Shown here: positions 6,270 through 15,239 of the stretch, one piece after another | How the letters are laid out: the number at the start of each line of letters is the position of its first letter | Numbering within the stretch: the stretch's first letter is position 1 | Assembly: GCA_016841525.1 (NCBI GenBank) | Contig: JAENYZ010000007.1 | Location: 1 to 49,072 of the forward strand | Length of the DNA: 49,072 nucleotides | Direction: 5' to 3' | DNA from: Anaerolineaceae bacterium | GTDB lineage: Bacteria > Chloroflexota > Anaerolineae > Anaerolineales > Anaerolineaceae | The notes under the pieces: model-generated | What the model was told of the DNA's origin: nothing | The model's database searches: none | The model's input: the letters and a program-made list of their open reading frames with translations, nothing else | Made by a program: the position numbers and the translations under genes

Positions 6270-7788
6270 GCTTCGCCGCCGCCGAACAATAGCAGCAGTT
6301 ATCCTGTTAGGCTTGATCTTCCTGCTGATCAGCGGGCTGTATCTCCTCCTGGTGCTCAATGATCGTGTGCCCACCTTGGGACTGTCTGCCCTGGGAGGCT
6401 TGTGGCTGGTCTATGCGCTCCTTGCCGGCCGTATCAGTTTTTCTACACCGCTTGACCTGCCCATCCTCGGCTTGATTGCCCTACTACCCCTCAGCCTGTC
6501 GATCTCCGTCGATCATGCCCTGTCCCTGCCCAAGGTCTACGGCTTGCTGTTGGGGGCGGCGATCTTCTATTGGATCGTCAATTTCGTTTGGGACTACCAG
6601 CGCTTGATGTGGGCGATTCTCGGCATGGTCCTGCTCGGATTGGGCATCACCATTCTGGGCGCTGCGGGGATGGATTGGAGCACCAGCCGTTTTGCGGATC
6701 TGATCCCTGCAGTACCCCAACTGGCTGACGCCGATATTCACGTGAATACCCTTGGTGGGGCGCTGACCTTCTTCATCCCGATCCTGGGGGCGCTGGCCTG
6801 GGATGGTGGTGCCTTTGACCGGCTGTATCTGGGAAGGAAACGTGCAAGGGGCTTTCTTCGTATAGTCTATAAAGTGGTTGTCATTGTCATCTTGCTGCTG
6901 GCGGGTGGGGTACTCTTGCTCACCGATTCACGAGGTGCCATCCTTGGGGTTGGGGTAGGCTTGCTCGCCCTCGCCATCTGGAAGGACCGTCGCTTTGCCT
7001 GGCTGATCCCCATCATGCTCCTGGCTGCTCTCGCGTTGTTTTTCATCCTTGCCGATGGGAACCTCTCGCAATTGATCGCCATGATCGATGCCGGGGAGGA
7101 TCAAACCATCAGCGGTCGGTTGGAGCTGTGGCGAAATACCCTCCTCATGATCCAGGATTTCCCCCTGACAGGCGCCGGCATCGGGACTTATGGCGCAGTC
7201 TTTGATGATTTATATATCGTACAGATTTTCCCATTCGCCACGATGCGCTACCTGCATGCCCACAACACCTTCCTGGCTGTGGGGGTGGATCTGGGCTTGC
7301 CGGCATTGGTCCTGTACAGCGCCCTGCTGACCATTTTCACCCTGATGTTCAGGCGCATGCTCAAAATCGGCCGCTCGATCCTCAAGACTTTTCTCCAGGG
7401 GCTGGCTTGCGGACTGCTGGCACATTACATTTTTGGCTTGTTCGACGCTTTCGTATTGGGCACTAAGCTGGGTTTTATTCTGTGGATCTTTCTTGGGCTA
7501 GGGGCAGCGGTTTACGTCCACAAGGGCAATTTCCCCTGGCAAAGCACCCGGGACGGGCTGGCAGCAGCAGCTATTCCCAAACCAGATCGGCATCTACTGA
7601 CCTCCCGCATCCTGGATATGCTGCTCGGCTTTGGCGCTTGGCTGCTGATCGCATTGGCGGCGATAAGCTTTGTAAACCTCAGCCCTTTGCTGAGTGTGCT
7701 GTTTTCGATTGCCGGCGGAATATTTCTTGGAGCTTTTGTATTGAAACGCTTTAGAAGGACAAGCTTAAAGTTGAAAGCTGAAAGCTGA
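6262..7788 (+). CDS. O-antigen ligase/polymerase family membrane protein
   Basis: A 508-residue polytopic protein with about 12 TM helices. The Wzy/WaaL (PF04932) signature is present in the middle: SGRLELWRNTLLMIQDFPLTG followed by GIGTYGAVF and then HAHNTFLAVGVDLG, which carries the conserved His of the large periplasmic loop. It would polymerise repeat units or ligate polymer to an acceptor on the outer face of the membrane. A second protein of this family is encoded at 27285. The last residues (SLKLKAES) and the TGA stop are encoded by an AGCTGAA heptamer array, so the C-terminus has probably been rewritten by repeat insertion. The gene is GC-rich, like the permease gene. Confidence 0.88.
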   Translation: MSELRRRRTIAAVILLGLIFLLISGLYLLLVLNDRVPTLGLSALGGLWLVYALLAGRISFSTPLDLPILGLIALLPLSLSISVDHALSLPKVYGLLLGAAIFYWIVNFVWDYQRLMWAILGMVLLGLGITILGAAGMDWSTSRFADLIPAVPQLADADIHVNTLGGALTFFIPILGALAWDGGAFDRLYLGRKRARGFLRIVYKVVVIVILLLAGGVLLLTDSRGAILGVGVGLLALAIWKDRRFAWLIPIMLLAALALFFILADGNLSQLIAMIDAGEDQTISGRLELWRNTLLMIQDFPLTGAGIGTYGAVFDDLYIVQIFPFATMRYLHAHNTFLAVGVDLGLPALVLYSALLTIFTLMFRRMLKIGRSILKTFLQGLACGLLAHYIFGLFDAFVLGTKLGFILWIFLGLGAAVYVHKGNFPWQSTRDGLAAAAIPKPDRHLLTSRILDMLLGFGAWLLIALAAISFVNLSPLLSVLFSIAGGIFLGAFVLKRFRRTSLKLKAES

Positions 7789-7862
7789 AAGGGTTTTGCT
7801 TTGAGCTTTGAACTTTCACCTTTAAACTAATTACCTATCCCCTACCAACTACTAACTACCAA
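7764..7862. repeat. Heptamer array overlapping the end of the ligase gene
   Basis: Units AAGCTTAAAGTTGAAAGCTGAAAGCTGA begin inside the coding sequence and supply its stop codon. Opposite-sense units (CTTTCAC, CTTTAAA) follow near 7813-7828, then CTACCAA/CTACTAA units up to 7860. Confidence 0.7.
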
Positions 7863-7871
7863 CAAAAAACT

Positions 7872-8795
7872 ATGTCAAGCAAAGTAATTTACATCGCTGG
7901 TAAAGGCCACTCTGGTTCGACCATATTGGATTTATTATTGGGAAACCACCCGTTGATAATCAGCGGTGGTGAATTCAGGTCCTTATGGAAAGGTCCTGAT
8001 CATAAGAAATGTTCATGTGGAAAAGAAATTAGTAAATGCGATTACTGGGAAACAATTAGAAAAGCTTATATGAACGCCCTGGAAATAAAAGAGGACCAAT
8101 TCTATCAATACCCGGTATGTTACGTGACAGGGGGAAAATTACGCTCTATACCAAAATTGATTGACTTACTTCTTATTTCTGGAAATGTTCGGTTTTTCAA
8201 TGCTCTTGCAAGAAAATCAAATTATGTAAGGAAATATCAGCAATTTTCAGTTAATTGTTGGACTCTTTACCATGTTATGAGCAGGATTAATAAAACGGAT
8301 TATATTGTGGATTCATCAAAAGGATCAAAGAGATTGATGAGTCTTTATGTGACAAATCCAGAGAACTTAAAAGTTATTCATCTTGTTCGGGACGGTAGGG
8401 CTGTATTACATTCTGAACTTAAAAGAGGACGGAATGATGTAAAAGAAATAGCCAGAGAATGGAAACTGATAAACAAACATTCCCTTTACAGTCTTAGAAG
8501 CATACCCCTAAAGAATAAAATTTTTATTCGTTATGAAGACTTATGTACAAATACAATCAAGGTAATGCGCAATATATATTTATTTCTTGGCGTTGAACCA
8601 ATAGATAGTTTTTTGCTGGGAGGCTGGGAACATCACCTGGTACCGGGAAATTCATTATTACGCAACCTGAGCAGTAGTGAAACGATAAAGGTAATGCTTA
8701 ATGAAACCTGGAAAGATCAACTTTCATCAGAGACTTTAGAGATTTTTGAAAGAGTTGCAGGAAAATTAAATAAGGAATTTGGTTATCAAGATTAG
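7872..8795 (+). CDS. Sulfotransferase
   Basis: A 307-residue PAPS-dependent sulfotransferase. The 5'-phosphosulfate loop is at residues 10-22 (GKGHSGSTILDLL) and the 3'-phosphate motif is near residue 170 (HLVRDGRAVLHSELKRG). It would place sulfate on a hydroxyl of a sugar or lipid carrier at the cytoplasmic face. A second, unrelated-looking sulfotransferase is at 11591, so the polymer may be sulfated. The gene marks an abrupt change from GC-rich upstream genes to AT-rich codon use, suggesting recent acquisition of the 7.9-13.7 kb block. CSCGKEISKCDYW in the N-terminal third is a Cys cluster of unknown use. Confidence 0.87.
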   Translation: MSSKVIYIAGKGHSGSTILDLLLGNHPLIISGGEFRSLWKGPDHKKCSCGKEISKCDYWETIRKAYMNALEIKEDQFYQYPVCYVTGGKLRSIPKLIDLLLISGNVRFFNALARKSNYVRKYQQFSVNCWTLYHVMSRINKTDYIVDSSKGSKRLMSLYVTNPENLKVIHLVRDGRAVLHSELKRGRNDVKEIAREWKLINKHSLYSLRSIPLKNKIFIRYEDLCTNTIKVMRNIYLFLGVEPIDSFLLGGWEHHLVPGNSLLRNLSSSETIKVMLNETWKDQLSSETLEIFERVAGKLNKEFGYQD

Positions 8796-8951
8796 ATTTG
8801 ACGAAAAACGCATATGTTGGCCTTTTGAATAATATCTACATTTCCTCATTGATCTGGTGTTTCATGCAGAACAACGAATAATTTTATTATTGTCTTTATT
8901 ACTTTTTTTAACCATCCTAATAATTATTAATAAATCAAATTGGAAAAATCT

Positions 8952-9953
8952 ATGAAAACATGTTCGAAATGTATATTACCCGAAACTTACCCGGGCATTT
9001 CTTTTGATGATAAAGGTGTTTGCAATTATTGCAGGGATTACAAGCCAGAATATAAAAATGTAAACTCAGAGAGTTTACTTGAGGTTTTACAGTCCGTGGA
9101 TAATCCCAGCCCTTACGATTGCGTTGTGCCGCTCAGCGGCGGCAAAGACAGCAGCTTTATACTCTTATATATTGTCAAAGAATTAGGCCTCAATCCGCTG
9201 GTGGTAAGTTATAATTCGGGATTTCAGCATCCCATCGCCGAGGAAAACGTCAGATCTGCCTGTGAAATCCTGGGTGTTGATCTTGAAGAAATCAAATCCC
9301 CAGGAAAAATTCAAAAAGGGATATTAAAAGCCAGTTATATACTCTCACAAAAAATGCGTATCGCTTGGGGGTGTGCAAACTGCCCTGCTATTCTCCGAAT
9401 TGTGCCGATTAACGCTGCCAGGAAACATAAAATACCATTTATTATTTGGGGAAGTTCAACACTTGAAACTATTGAAGGAAATGATTATTCAAAGGATTTT
9501 AAGGCACTCTTAAAAATGAGTCTTAAAGATCCTCGGTTTGGGTTTAATGGTTTTAAATATATCTTCTTGCGTATTGTCCAACGCTTTTTGTTGGGGTTTC
9601 CATTACGTTATGCTTTTCGACCTTTCAGCATTCCGCCTTTCAGCAATGAGAATCCTAAATTTATCCATTTCTATGATCATGTTAAATGGGATTCGATGAG
9701 AAACACACAATTGTTGGGAAGTGAGATTGGCTGGAAACACCCTGTGGGTAAAGAATCAAGGTTCGATTGTAGACTGCACAGCATTGGAAACGTACGATAT
9801 CTGCGGGATTACGGCATTACAATGGATGGGTTGAATTTCTCTAATTTCGTGCGTGAGGGAAAAATGAACAGGGACGATGCCTTAAAAAGCGAACAAGATA
9901 TCGCTAAGAAGGCGCAGGACGAGTACGATGCATTTCTAAAAAATATTATGTGA
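8952..9953 (+). CDS. N-acetyl sugar amidotransferase (WbpG-like PP-loop ATPase)
   Basis: A 333-residue PP-loop enzyme of the WbpG/PseA type. Two CxxC pairs sit at the N-terminus (CSKC and CNYC). The ATP pyrophosphatase loop PLSGGKDSSFILLYIVKELG lies near residues 60-80, and GCANCPAILR further on. Family members convert an acetamido group on a UDP-sugar to an amidino group, using ammonia from partner HisH/HisF-like proteins. No such partners are encoded in this window. I chose ATG 8952 because the Cys-rich start of the family begins directly after it; a TTG at 8940 is also in frame. The gene is AT-rich and separated from its neighbours by 150-270 bases with no clear signal. Confidence 0.85.
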   Translation: MKTCSKCILPETYPGISFDDKGVCNYCRDYKPEYKNVNSESLLEVLQSVDNPSPYDCVVPLSGGKDSSFILLYIVKELGLNPLVVSYNSGFQHPIAEENVRSACEILGVDLEEIKSPGKIQKGILKASYILSQKMRIAWGCANCPAILRIVPINAARKHKIPFIIWGSSTLETIEGNDYSKDFKALLKMSLKDPRFGFNGFKYIFLRIVQRFLLGFPLRYAFRPFSIPPFSNENPKFIHFYDHVKWDSMRNTQLLGSEIGWKHPVGKESRFDCRLHSIGNVRYLRDYGITMDGLNFSNFVREGKMNRDDALKSEQDIAKKAQDEYDAFLKNIM

Positions 9954-10219
9954 ATAATACTTTTCATAGCAATACCCTAATCTCTTGTATTCTTGCTTCA
10001 AACGCCAATTCTTGTTTATAAAATTATTGCCTTTACGTTATATATAGAGAGATTTTTAGCACCTGACGATTGCATCAAATTATTGCGGAATAAACACGAA
10101 CCATTTTTATGATATTCATGTTGAATACTTCAATAATTGGAGATTATTCATTGCAAAGTATTCTATAAAAATTCAACAATGATATATAAATTCATTTTAA
10201 AATATATTTCCGGAGCAAT

Positions 10220-11305
10220 ATGGAAAAAATTCACGTTTTAGGCAATAAATTTACAACTTTTCACCGGCATATTCACCCTTTAAAAGTTTTTAAGCATGAA
10301 TTGCGAGAATCAGGCATCGAGATTAAATTCTTTTCAGATCCATTTTCAAGGGGTATAGAAGATTGTAAGAAGTTATTGATATTCGAAGGTGATTTTGAAT
10401 CACTGCTTAAACTTGAAAATAAAACTCGAGACGAAAGAATTGCGTTATTACAATCCTATTTAGGTAAATTCGAAAAAGTTATTTGGTTTGATGACCGGGG
10501 TACTTCTGGATGGTTGCGAACTTATGTGTTTCCATTTGTCGATATTTATGTGAAGGCGCAGATCTTAAAAAATAAAGAATATTATACTGAAACCCATTTG
10601 ACAGGCACGTTGCATCGTGATTATGTTAATGAACAATATCATGTGGAGGATAAAAAATTGTTTAAAGGTGCAATTTCATTCTCCGACTTAAATAAAATTA
10701 AAGTTGGATGGAATACTGCTATGATAAATTGGCCATATTTTATTGAAGAGAATCCAATAAGGAATCGAATAAAGAAAATTATTAGAAATTATCATATTGA
10801 TTACGTTGAACCAGATCTTAGGCAAAGAAACACAATTTCACTTCGAGGAAATTTATGGCAAAACGAACCGACTGTGCACTGGTGGCGAAATAATACATTA
10901 GAAAAAACTAAAAAAATCGTGGATAATAATGAAAAATTCACCATGACTGAACCAAATAAAGTTGGAAAAAGGCAATATTATGAAGAGTTAGCAAACTCTC
11001 TTGTAACACCATCACCCTTTGGTATCGGTGAAGTCTGCTACCGTGATTTTGAATGTTTTTTCTCCGGTTCATTATTATTTAAGGCAAGCATGGATGATTT
11101 TGTTACATGGCCCGATTTGTATATTGATGGAGAGACTTATATCTCACATGCATGGGACTTCAGCGATTTTGAAGAGAAAATGGAAGACATTCTTGCACAT
11201 CCGGAGCACTATGAGTCGGTAGCAAGGGAAGGACAAAGTAAAATTGATGAAGTGCTATCGGATGGCTTTGGATTTGTGCAGCATTTCAAAGAAATAATTG
11301 AATAA
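10220..11305 (+). CDS. Probable glycosyltransferase-like protein, unassigned
   Basis: A 361-residue protein I do not recognise firmly. The C-terminal third resembles the second domain of GT-B/exostosin-like enzymes: SPFGIGEVCYRDFECFFSGS, then MDDFVTWPDLY and HAWDFSDFEEKMEDILAHPE, the usual pattern where acidic and Ser/Gly residues contact the nucleotide sugar, followed by a clause like those that end stored-glycosyltransferase hits. The N-terminal half shows an alternating strand-helix pattern (KIHVLGNKFTTFHRHIHPLK). A role in polysaccharide assembly is inferred from position and this C-terminal similarity. The gene is AT-rich; ATG follows TTCCGGAGCAAT, a good ribosome site. Confidence 0.55.
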   Translation: MEKIHVLGNKFTTFHRHIHPLKVFKHELRESGIEIKFFSDPFSRGIEDCKKLLIFEGDFESLLKLENKTRDERIALLQSYLGKFEKVIWFDDRGTSGWLRTYVFPFVDIYVKAQILKNKEYYTETHLTGTLHRDYVNEQYHVEDKKLFKGAISFSDLNKIKVGWNTAMINWPYFIEENPIRNRIKKIIRNYHIDYVEPDLRQRNTISLRGNLWQNEPTVHWWRNNTLEKTKKIVDNNEKFTMTEPNKVGKRQYYEELANSLVTPSPFGIGEVCYRDFECFFSGSLLFKASMDDFVTWPDLYIDGETYISHAWDFSDFEEKMEDILAHPEHYESVAREGQSKIDEVLSDGFGFVQHFKEIIE

Positions 11306-11439
11306 TGGACCTGATAGAATTATCCATAAAACACTCTCTTATATTATTAATCTTCGGAAAAGCCGGCAATACAATATTATTTTTTATCGATCATATTGAA
11401 TGTTTGCCGTCCCACTGTCTTCGTTCAAATTATTAAACT

Positions 11440-11590
11440 ATGAGTAAAACTGTAATATCTATTGAATATCTAACTAAAAGTTATGACTGCGGTGTGCTCA
11501 TTACCAGTACCCTCTAACGCAATCTAAACCGCTGGCGGATAGGATTCCCCAGAAAGGTCTATCCTGACACCACTAACAAACAAAACAACT
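11440..11590 (+). pseudogene. Decayed 5' fragment of a wzt gene (copy 1)
   Basis: Reading from ATG 11440 gives MSKTVISIEYLTKSYDCGV, then LITSTL, a stop (TAA 11515-11517), then RNLNRWRIGF. This aligns with the start of the intact Wzt at 13953 (MTVISVEHLTKKYDLGV, IGTGTLSRDLNRWW). Similarity fades near 11580, at the start of the next gene. Only about 45 codons remain and no Walker A is present. It marks a former junction with wzt. Confidence 0.75.
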
Positions 11591-12286
11591 ATGATAGAGA
11601 AAAGTAAATCAAAAGAAAACATTACTGGTCTAAGCCAGTATCTAAAGACACATATTCATCAAGAAGGTATCATCGTTTCTGAAGAAAAAAAATTTATATA
11701 CATGAAACCGACCAAAACAGCCGGGTCAAGCATTCTTCGTGGGGTATTAAGCCAACAAGAGTTTCGTGTGATTCATAAAAAAGATCACCCAACAGCTTTT
11801 AACGAATGGATAAATAAGATAAGCGACAACAATCTTCAAGATTATTTTATTTTTTCAGTGGTCAGAAATCCCTGGGATCGCCTTGTTTCAGCAGCAGCAT
11901 ACTTTAAAATACCCATCAAAGATTTCCTGAATAATATTGATCATTACTGGCAAGATCCTGAAATTAAAAAACACAGCTTCCCTTTACATTACTATACACA
12001 TCATCAGGGTCACCAGTTCGCCGATTTTATTTGCAGATTTGAAACACTTCAAGCTGATATTAATCTCGTTTTTGACCGGATTGGAATTGAACGAACAATC
12101 CTCCCGCACGTAAAAAAAACAGAGCATCACCATTATTCAACATATTACAGCAGTGAAACCAGATCAATGGTTGAAAAATTATATGCTGAGGATATTAAGT
12201 TTTACGGCTATGTTTACGAAACGCAACCACCCAGCTTATGGGAAAGAACCCATCATTTCTTACGACGGAAGTTTTTCATTATTTGA
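11591..12286 (+). CDS. Sulfotransferase family 2 protein (carbohydrate sulfotransferase-like)
   Basis: A 231-residue protein of the Sulfotransfer_2 type. KFIYMKPTKTAGSSILRGVL (about residues 33-53) is the 5'-PAPS loop and FSVVRNPWDRLVSAAAYF (about 95-112) the 3'-phosphate motif. The middle His-rich stretch (HYYTHHQGHQFADFICRFETL) is typical of enzymes that act on glycans such as chondroitin and heparan. It probably sulfates a sugar of the exported polymer. It begins exactly where the wzt fragment ends and is followed by a short heptamer hairpin. AT-rich, like its neighbours. Confidence 0.85.
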   Translation: MIEKSKSKENITGLSQYLKTHIHQEGIIVSEEKKFIYMKPTKTAGSSILRGVLSQQEFRVIHKKDHPTAFNEWINKISDNNLQDYFIFSVVRNPWDRLVSAAAYFKIPIKDFLNNIDHYWQDPEIKKHSFPLHYYTHHQGHQFADFICRFETLQADINLVFDRIGIERTILPHVKKTEHHHYSTYYSSETRSMVEKLYAEDIKFYGYVYETQPPSLWERTHHFLRRKFFII

Positions 12287-12333
12287 TTTTATTCGGTGAT
12301 TATCATAAAGGGCTTAAAGTGGCAAATAATTAA

Positions 12334-12390
12334 TTCCATGTAGCTGATAGCAAAAGAAGCTACATGCTACAAACTACCCGCTACCAACTA
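12334..12390. repeat. Short inverted heptamer array
   Basis: GTAGCTGATAGC (about 12340-12351) faces GCTACATGCTACAAACTACCCGCTACCAAC (12360-12388 region) across a few A residues. A small gene-free copy of the cassette arms. Confidence 0.6.
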
Positions 12391-12421
12391 TTTACCATTC
12401 GTTTAAATCCTGCGTTTTTAA

Positions 12422-13696
12422 ATGAGAGAACATAAACAACCAACCCTGGTCTTGTTCATATTTTTATTAATAATTTTCATAGTTCCTGTTTATTGGGTGA
12501 TTTGTGGCAATTGTTTACCTGAATTCTCGATAATGGAAAATCGAAAACTAAAAAGATTTTCTATTGCCGGCTTAGGTTTCAAGACAGTTATACAGGAATT
12601 ACTAAATGGAAATTATTCAACAGCAAAAGATCTTTTGGGCAATGTGGTGGTTGAGCGATATCTGCCTTTACAGATCGAAGGAGCTGCTTCGGACCAATTT
12701 CCATTCAGGACAAATTTGATAAAATTCAATAAAGGGATGGATAGAAAAATAATAAACCTTACATATCTGTTACAGGACGATCCAGCTATACCAACTGATA
12801 TGCAGTCTGGCTACTGTGTCATGCGCGATAGATCAGCAATAATTGCTATGCCTGCCATAAATAATGATACTACGAGAGCAGAAATTGATAAGCGCCTTAA
12901 AAACTATGAATGGATAATTTCTGAATACCCTAATATCAATTTCTATGCCTTTTATATTGAACAGCTTCAGTATTCCCCTCTGCATCCATTGAATCAATAC
13001 TTTATTAATTCGGATCGTGGTCAATCTTTAGATTATTTTATCCAGCGCAAACCGGATCAGTTGGTGCTCGAAACTTTCAGGGCTAATAGTTTAGAGGATT
13101 ATTGGATGAAATTCTATAAAACCGATCATCATTGGAACGTGCATGGGGTATTATTGGCTTATGAAATGTTAGTTAAGTTGTTCGAGGTCAATAATCCGGC
13201 AATTTCAGGTAGAGTAAATGATATAAAGATTATAGGTTTTCCAAATGTAGAATTTCTAGGGAGTTATGCAAAAATAACCTCTTATCCGATTGATGCTGAA
13301 AGTTTTAATGGGTTTGTCAATCAAGCTTCTTATAAAGTCATCAAGGAAGGCCAAGAATTCATTTATGGCAATCGCAACAAATACCTGGACGGGATTTATT
13401 CGACCGATAAATATGCAAATCATTATGGTGATTATTTTGGCTATGATTTTGCCTATCTGGAATTTATTTTTGAAGAAAAAAATGAACACAACCTGTTAAT
13501 CATTGGGGACTCATTTGATAATGCCATTCTACCCCTGATAGCTTCCCATTATGATCATACATATAGTGTGGACTTACGCCACAACCTCGATTTTTCACTT
13601 GAGAAATTTCTTTCAAATCATTCTGTGGACGACATCTTGATTATTGGTACCTATTCCACGGTTCTTAGTTCTGATAAAGGGATCGTAAATCCCTGA
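12422..13696 (+). CDS. AlgX/DHHW-type SGNH protein (polysaccharide O-acetylation)
   Basis: A 424-residue membrane-anchored protein. A TM helix (residues 8-28) is followed by an SGNH-like domain. Landmarks are FYKTDHHWNVHGVLLAYE (the DHHW motif with the catalytic Asp-His) and LLIIGDSFDNAILPLI (GDSF block with the nucleophile Ser). Family members (AlgX, AlgJ, DHHW proteins) act outside the cytoplasmic membrane in O-acetyl transfer to polysaccharide. An MBOAT acyl donor partner is expected but not visible in this window. The N-terminal ENRKLKRF matches the NR(x)L motif often seen right after the TM in this family. The gene is AT-rich and lies between two wzt remnants. Confidence 0.8.
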   Translation: MREHKQPTLVLFIFLLIIFIVPVYWVICGNCLPEFSIMENRKLKRFSIAGLGFKTVIQELLNGNYSTAKDLLGNVVVERYLPLQIEGAASDQFPFRTNLIKFNKGMDRKIINLTYLLQDDPAIPTDMQSGYCVMRDRSAIIAMPAINNDTTRAEIDKRLKNYEWIISEYPNINFYAFYIEQLQYSPLHPLNQYFINSDRGQSLDYFIQRKPDQLVLETFRANSLEDYWMKFYKTDHHWNVHGVLLAYEMLVKLFEVNNPAISGRVNDIKIIGFPNVEFLGSYAKITSYPIDAESFNGFVNQASYKVIKEGQEFIYGNRNKYLDGIYSTDKYANHYGDYFGYDFAYLEFIFEEKNEHNLLIIGDSFDNAILPLIASHYDHTYSVDLRHNLDFSLEKFLSNHSVDDILIIGTYSTVLSSDKGIVNP

Positions 13697-13761
13697 TTTG
13701 TGATGTCAAGTGTATTATGAGTAATTGTAGATTGTATAAAGGACTGTAATGATAATTAACT

Positions 13762-13836
13762 ATGACCATAACTTTTGTCTCGGTTGATAAGCTCACTAAC
13801 CAATATATACTAACACCTATGGACCTCTCTCACCTA
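13762..13836 (+). pseudogene. Decayed 5' fragment of a wzt gene (copy 2)
   Basis: ATG 13762 begins MTITFVSVDKLTNQY, which aligns with MTVISVEHLTKKY of the intact gene 190 bases downstream. The match is lost after about 25 codons. Heptamer units then occupy about 13820-13950. It is shorter and less clear than the fragment at 11440; its position directly before the intact gene supports the reading. Confidence 0.5.
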
Positions 13837-13950
13837 TCAACTATTTACCATCAGCTACGTGCCCCTCTACAGAACCTCTCGTGGGGATCGCAACCGGGGT
13901 CAGCTTTGTTTTCCTTACTATCACTTATCACCTACGAACTTTCAACTTCC
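13815..13950. repeat. Degenerate heptamer units before wzt
   Basis: CTATCAACTATTTACCATCAGCTACG (split over 13837-13862) and CTATCACTTATCACCTACGAACTTTCAAC (13918-13948) follow the 7-bp rhythm of the CTACCAR family. An in-frame GTG at 13881 would extend wzt through this stretch, but the extension is repeat-derived. Confidence 0.5.
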
Positions 13951-13952
13951 TT

Positions 13953-15239
13953 ATGACTGTTATTTCCGTCGAACATCTCACAAAAAAATATGACCTCGGC
14001 GTGATCGGCACCGGCACCCTATCGCGTGACCTGAACCGCTGGTGGGCGCGGCTGCGCGGTCAATCCGATCCCTACTCCACCATCGGGCAGCGGGACCACT
14101 TTGAACGTATTGGCGAATCAATCCTGGCGCTGGATGATGTCTCCTTCAAGGTCGAGCAGGGGGAAGCTTTGGGCATTATCGGCAAGAACGGCGCAGGCAA
14201 GAGCACCCTCCTCAAGATCCTTTCCCGGGTGACGGCACCGACCAGCGGCGTGGTGAAGGTGAAGGGGCGCATCGGCAGCCTGTTGGAAGTGGGCACCGGC
14301 TTTCACCCGGAGCTGACCGGGCGGGAGAATGTGTATTTGAACGGTGCCATCCTGGGTATGCGTAAGGATGAGGTGGAGCGCAAATTTGATGAGATCGTGG
14401 ATTTTTCCGGGGTGGAAAAGTTCATCGACACCCCTGTTAAGCGCTATTCCTCGGGGATGTATGTGCGTTTGGCGTTTGCTGTGGCAGCCCACCTGGACCC
14501 CGAGATTTTGGTGGTGGACGAGGTGCTGGCGGTGGGGGATGCCGAGTTTCAGAAGAAGTGCCTGGGCAAGATGGGCGATGTGGCAGGTGAGGGCAGGACG
14601 GTGTTATTTGTGAGCCATAATATGGCGGCTATTCAACAGTTATGTAAAAATGCTTTTCTTTTACAAAATGGTAAAATAATTGGTAGTGGGCTATCAGAGG
14701 AAGTAGTTAATCAATATCTAAATCAATTTTCACATCAAACAAAAGATATTTATGATGTAAATAACCCTGATCGTAAAGGCAACCATAGTATTTTTATTAC
14801 TGACGGAAGAATTGTCGATCATACAGGAAAAGAAACAAAATCAATTGTTGCAGGAAAACCAATAACTTTTGAATTTGATTATCAAAATAATAACAATAAA
14901 GAAAAAACAGAAATTAGTATGACGATATTTAATTCCAAAGGGATTGCAGTAACAAATACTTCAACAGTTTTGACAGTTGGTGAAATAGAAGAACTTGGTA
15001 ACAAAGGAACGTTTAAATGTGTCATTGAACGTACGCCATTCCCTTTAGGTGACTATCGGATTGCTATTGCTCTTCATGATACGAGCGGTTATGCAGATTA
15101 TATGTCAAATGCATTATTTTTTACGGTTGATTCATCAGCTTTTTATAAGAATTTTAAAATACCAAGTAGTAAATATTGCACAGTAATGGTAGAACATCAT
15201 TGGGAGCATGAGGCTAAATTAGGGGAAAATCAGTTATAA
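13953..15239 (+). CDS. wzt: ABC polysaccharide export ATPase (Wzt-like)
   Basis: A 428-residue ATPase partner of the Wzm permease at 4018. The nucleotide-binding domain covers residues 1-250: Walker A GIIGKNGAGKSTLLKIL, signature YSSGMYVRLAFAVA, Walker B ILVVDEVLAVGD and the switch His in VSHNMA. A C-terminal beta-sandwich of about 160 residues follows; in Wzt proteins this domain recognises the modified end of the polymer. Base use changes sharply at about 14625: the ATPase part is GC-rich, the C-terminal part AT-rich. This suggests that the substrate-recognition domain was replaced by recombination. ATG 13953 is chosen because family similarity begins there. Directly followed by the PP-loop gene with no gap. 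Confidence 0.92.
   Translation: MTVISVEHLTKKYDLGVIGTGTLSRDLNRWWARLRGQSDPYSTIGQRDHFERIGESILALDDVSFKVEQGEALGIIGKNGAGKSTLLKILSRVTAPTSGVVKVKGRIGSLLEVGTGFHPELTGRENVYLNGAILGMRKDEVERKFDEIVDFSGVEKFIDTPVKRYSSGMYVRLAFAVAAHLDPEILVVDEVLAVGDAEFQKKCLGKMGDVAGEGRTVLFVSHNMAAIQQLCKNAFLLQNGKIIGSGLSEEVVNQYLNQFSHQTKDIYDVNNPDRKGNHSIFITDGRIVDHTGKETKSIVAGKPITFEFDYQNNNNKEKTEISMTIFNSKGIAVTNTSTVLTVGEIEELGNKGTFKCVIERTPFPLGDYRIAIALHDTSGYADYMSNALFFTVDSSAFYKNFKIPSSKYCTVMVEHHWEHEAKLGENQL

Noticed and set aside
13881-13952. Upstream GTG start for Wzt
   Set aside because: The extra 24 residues are encoded by degenerate heptamers and are absent from family similarity, which begins at ATG 13953.
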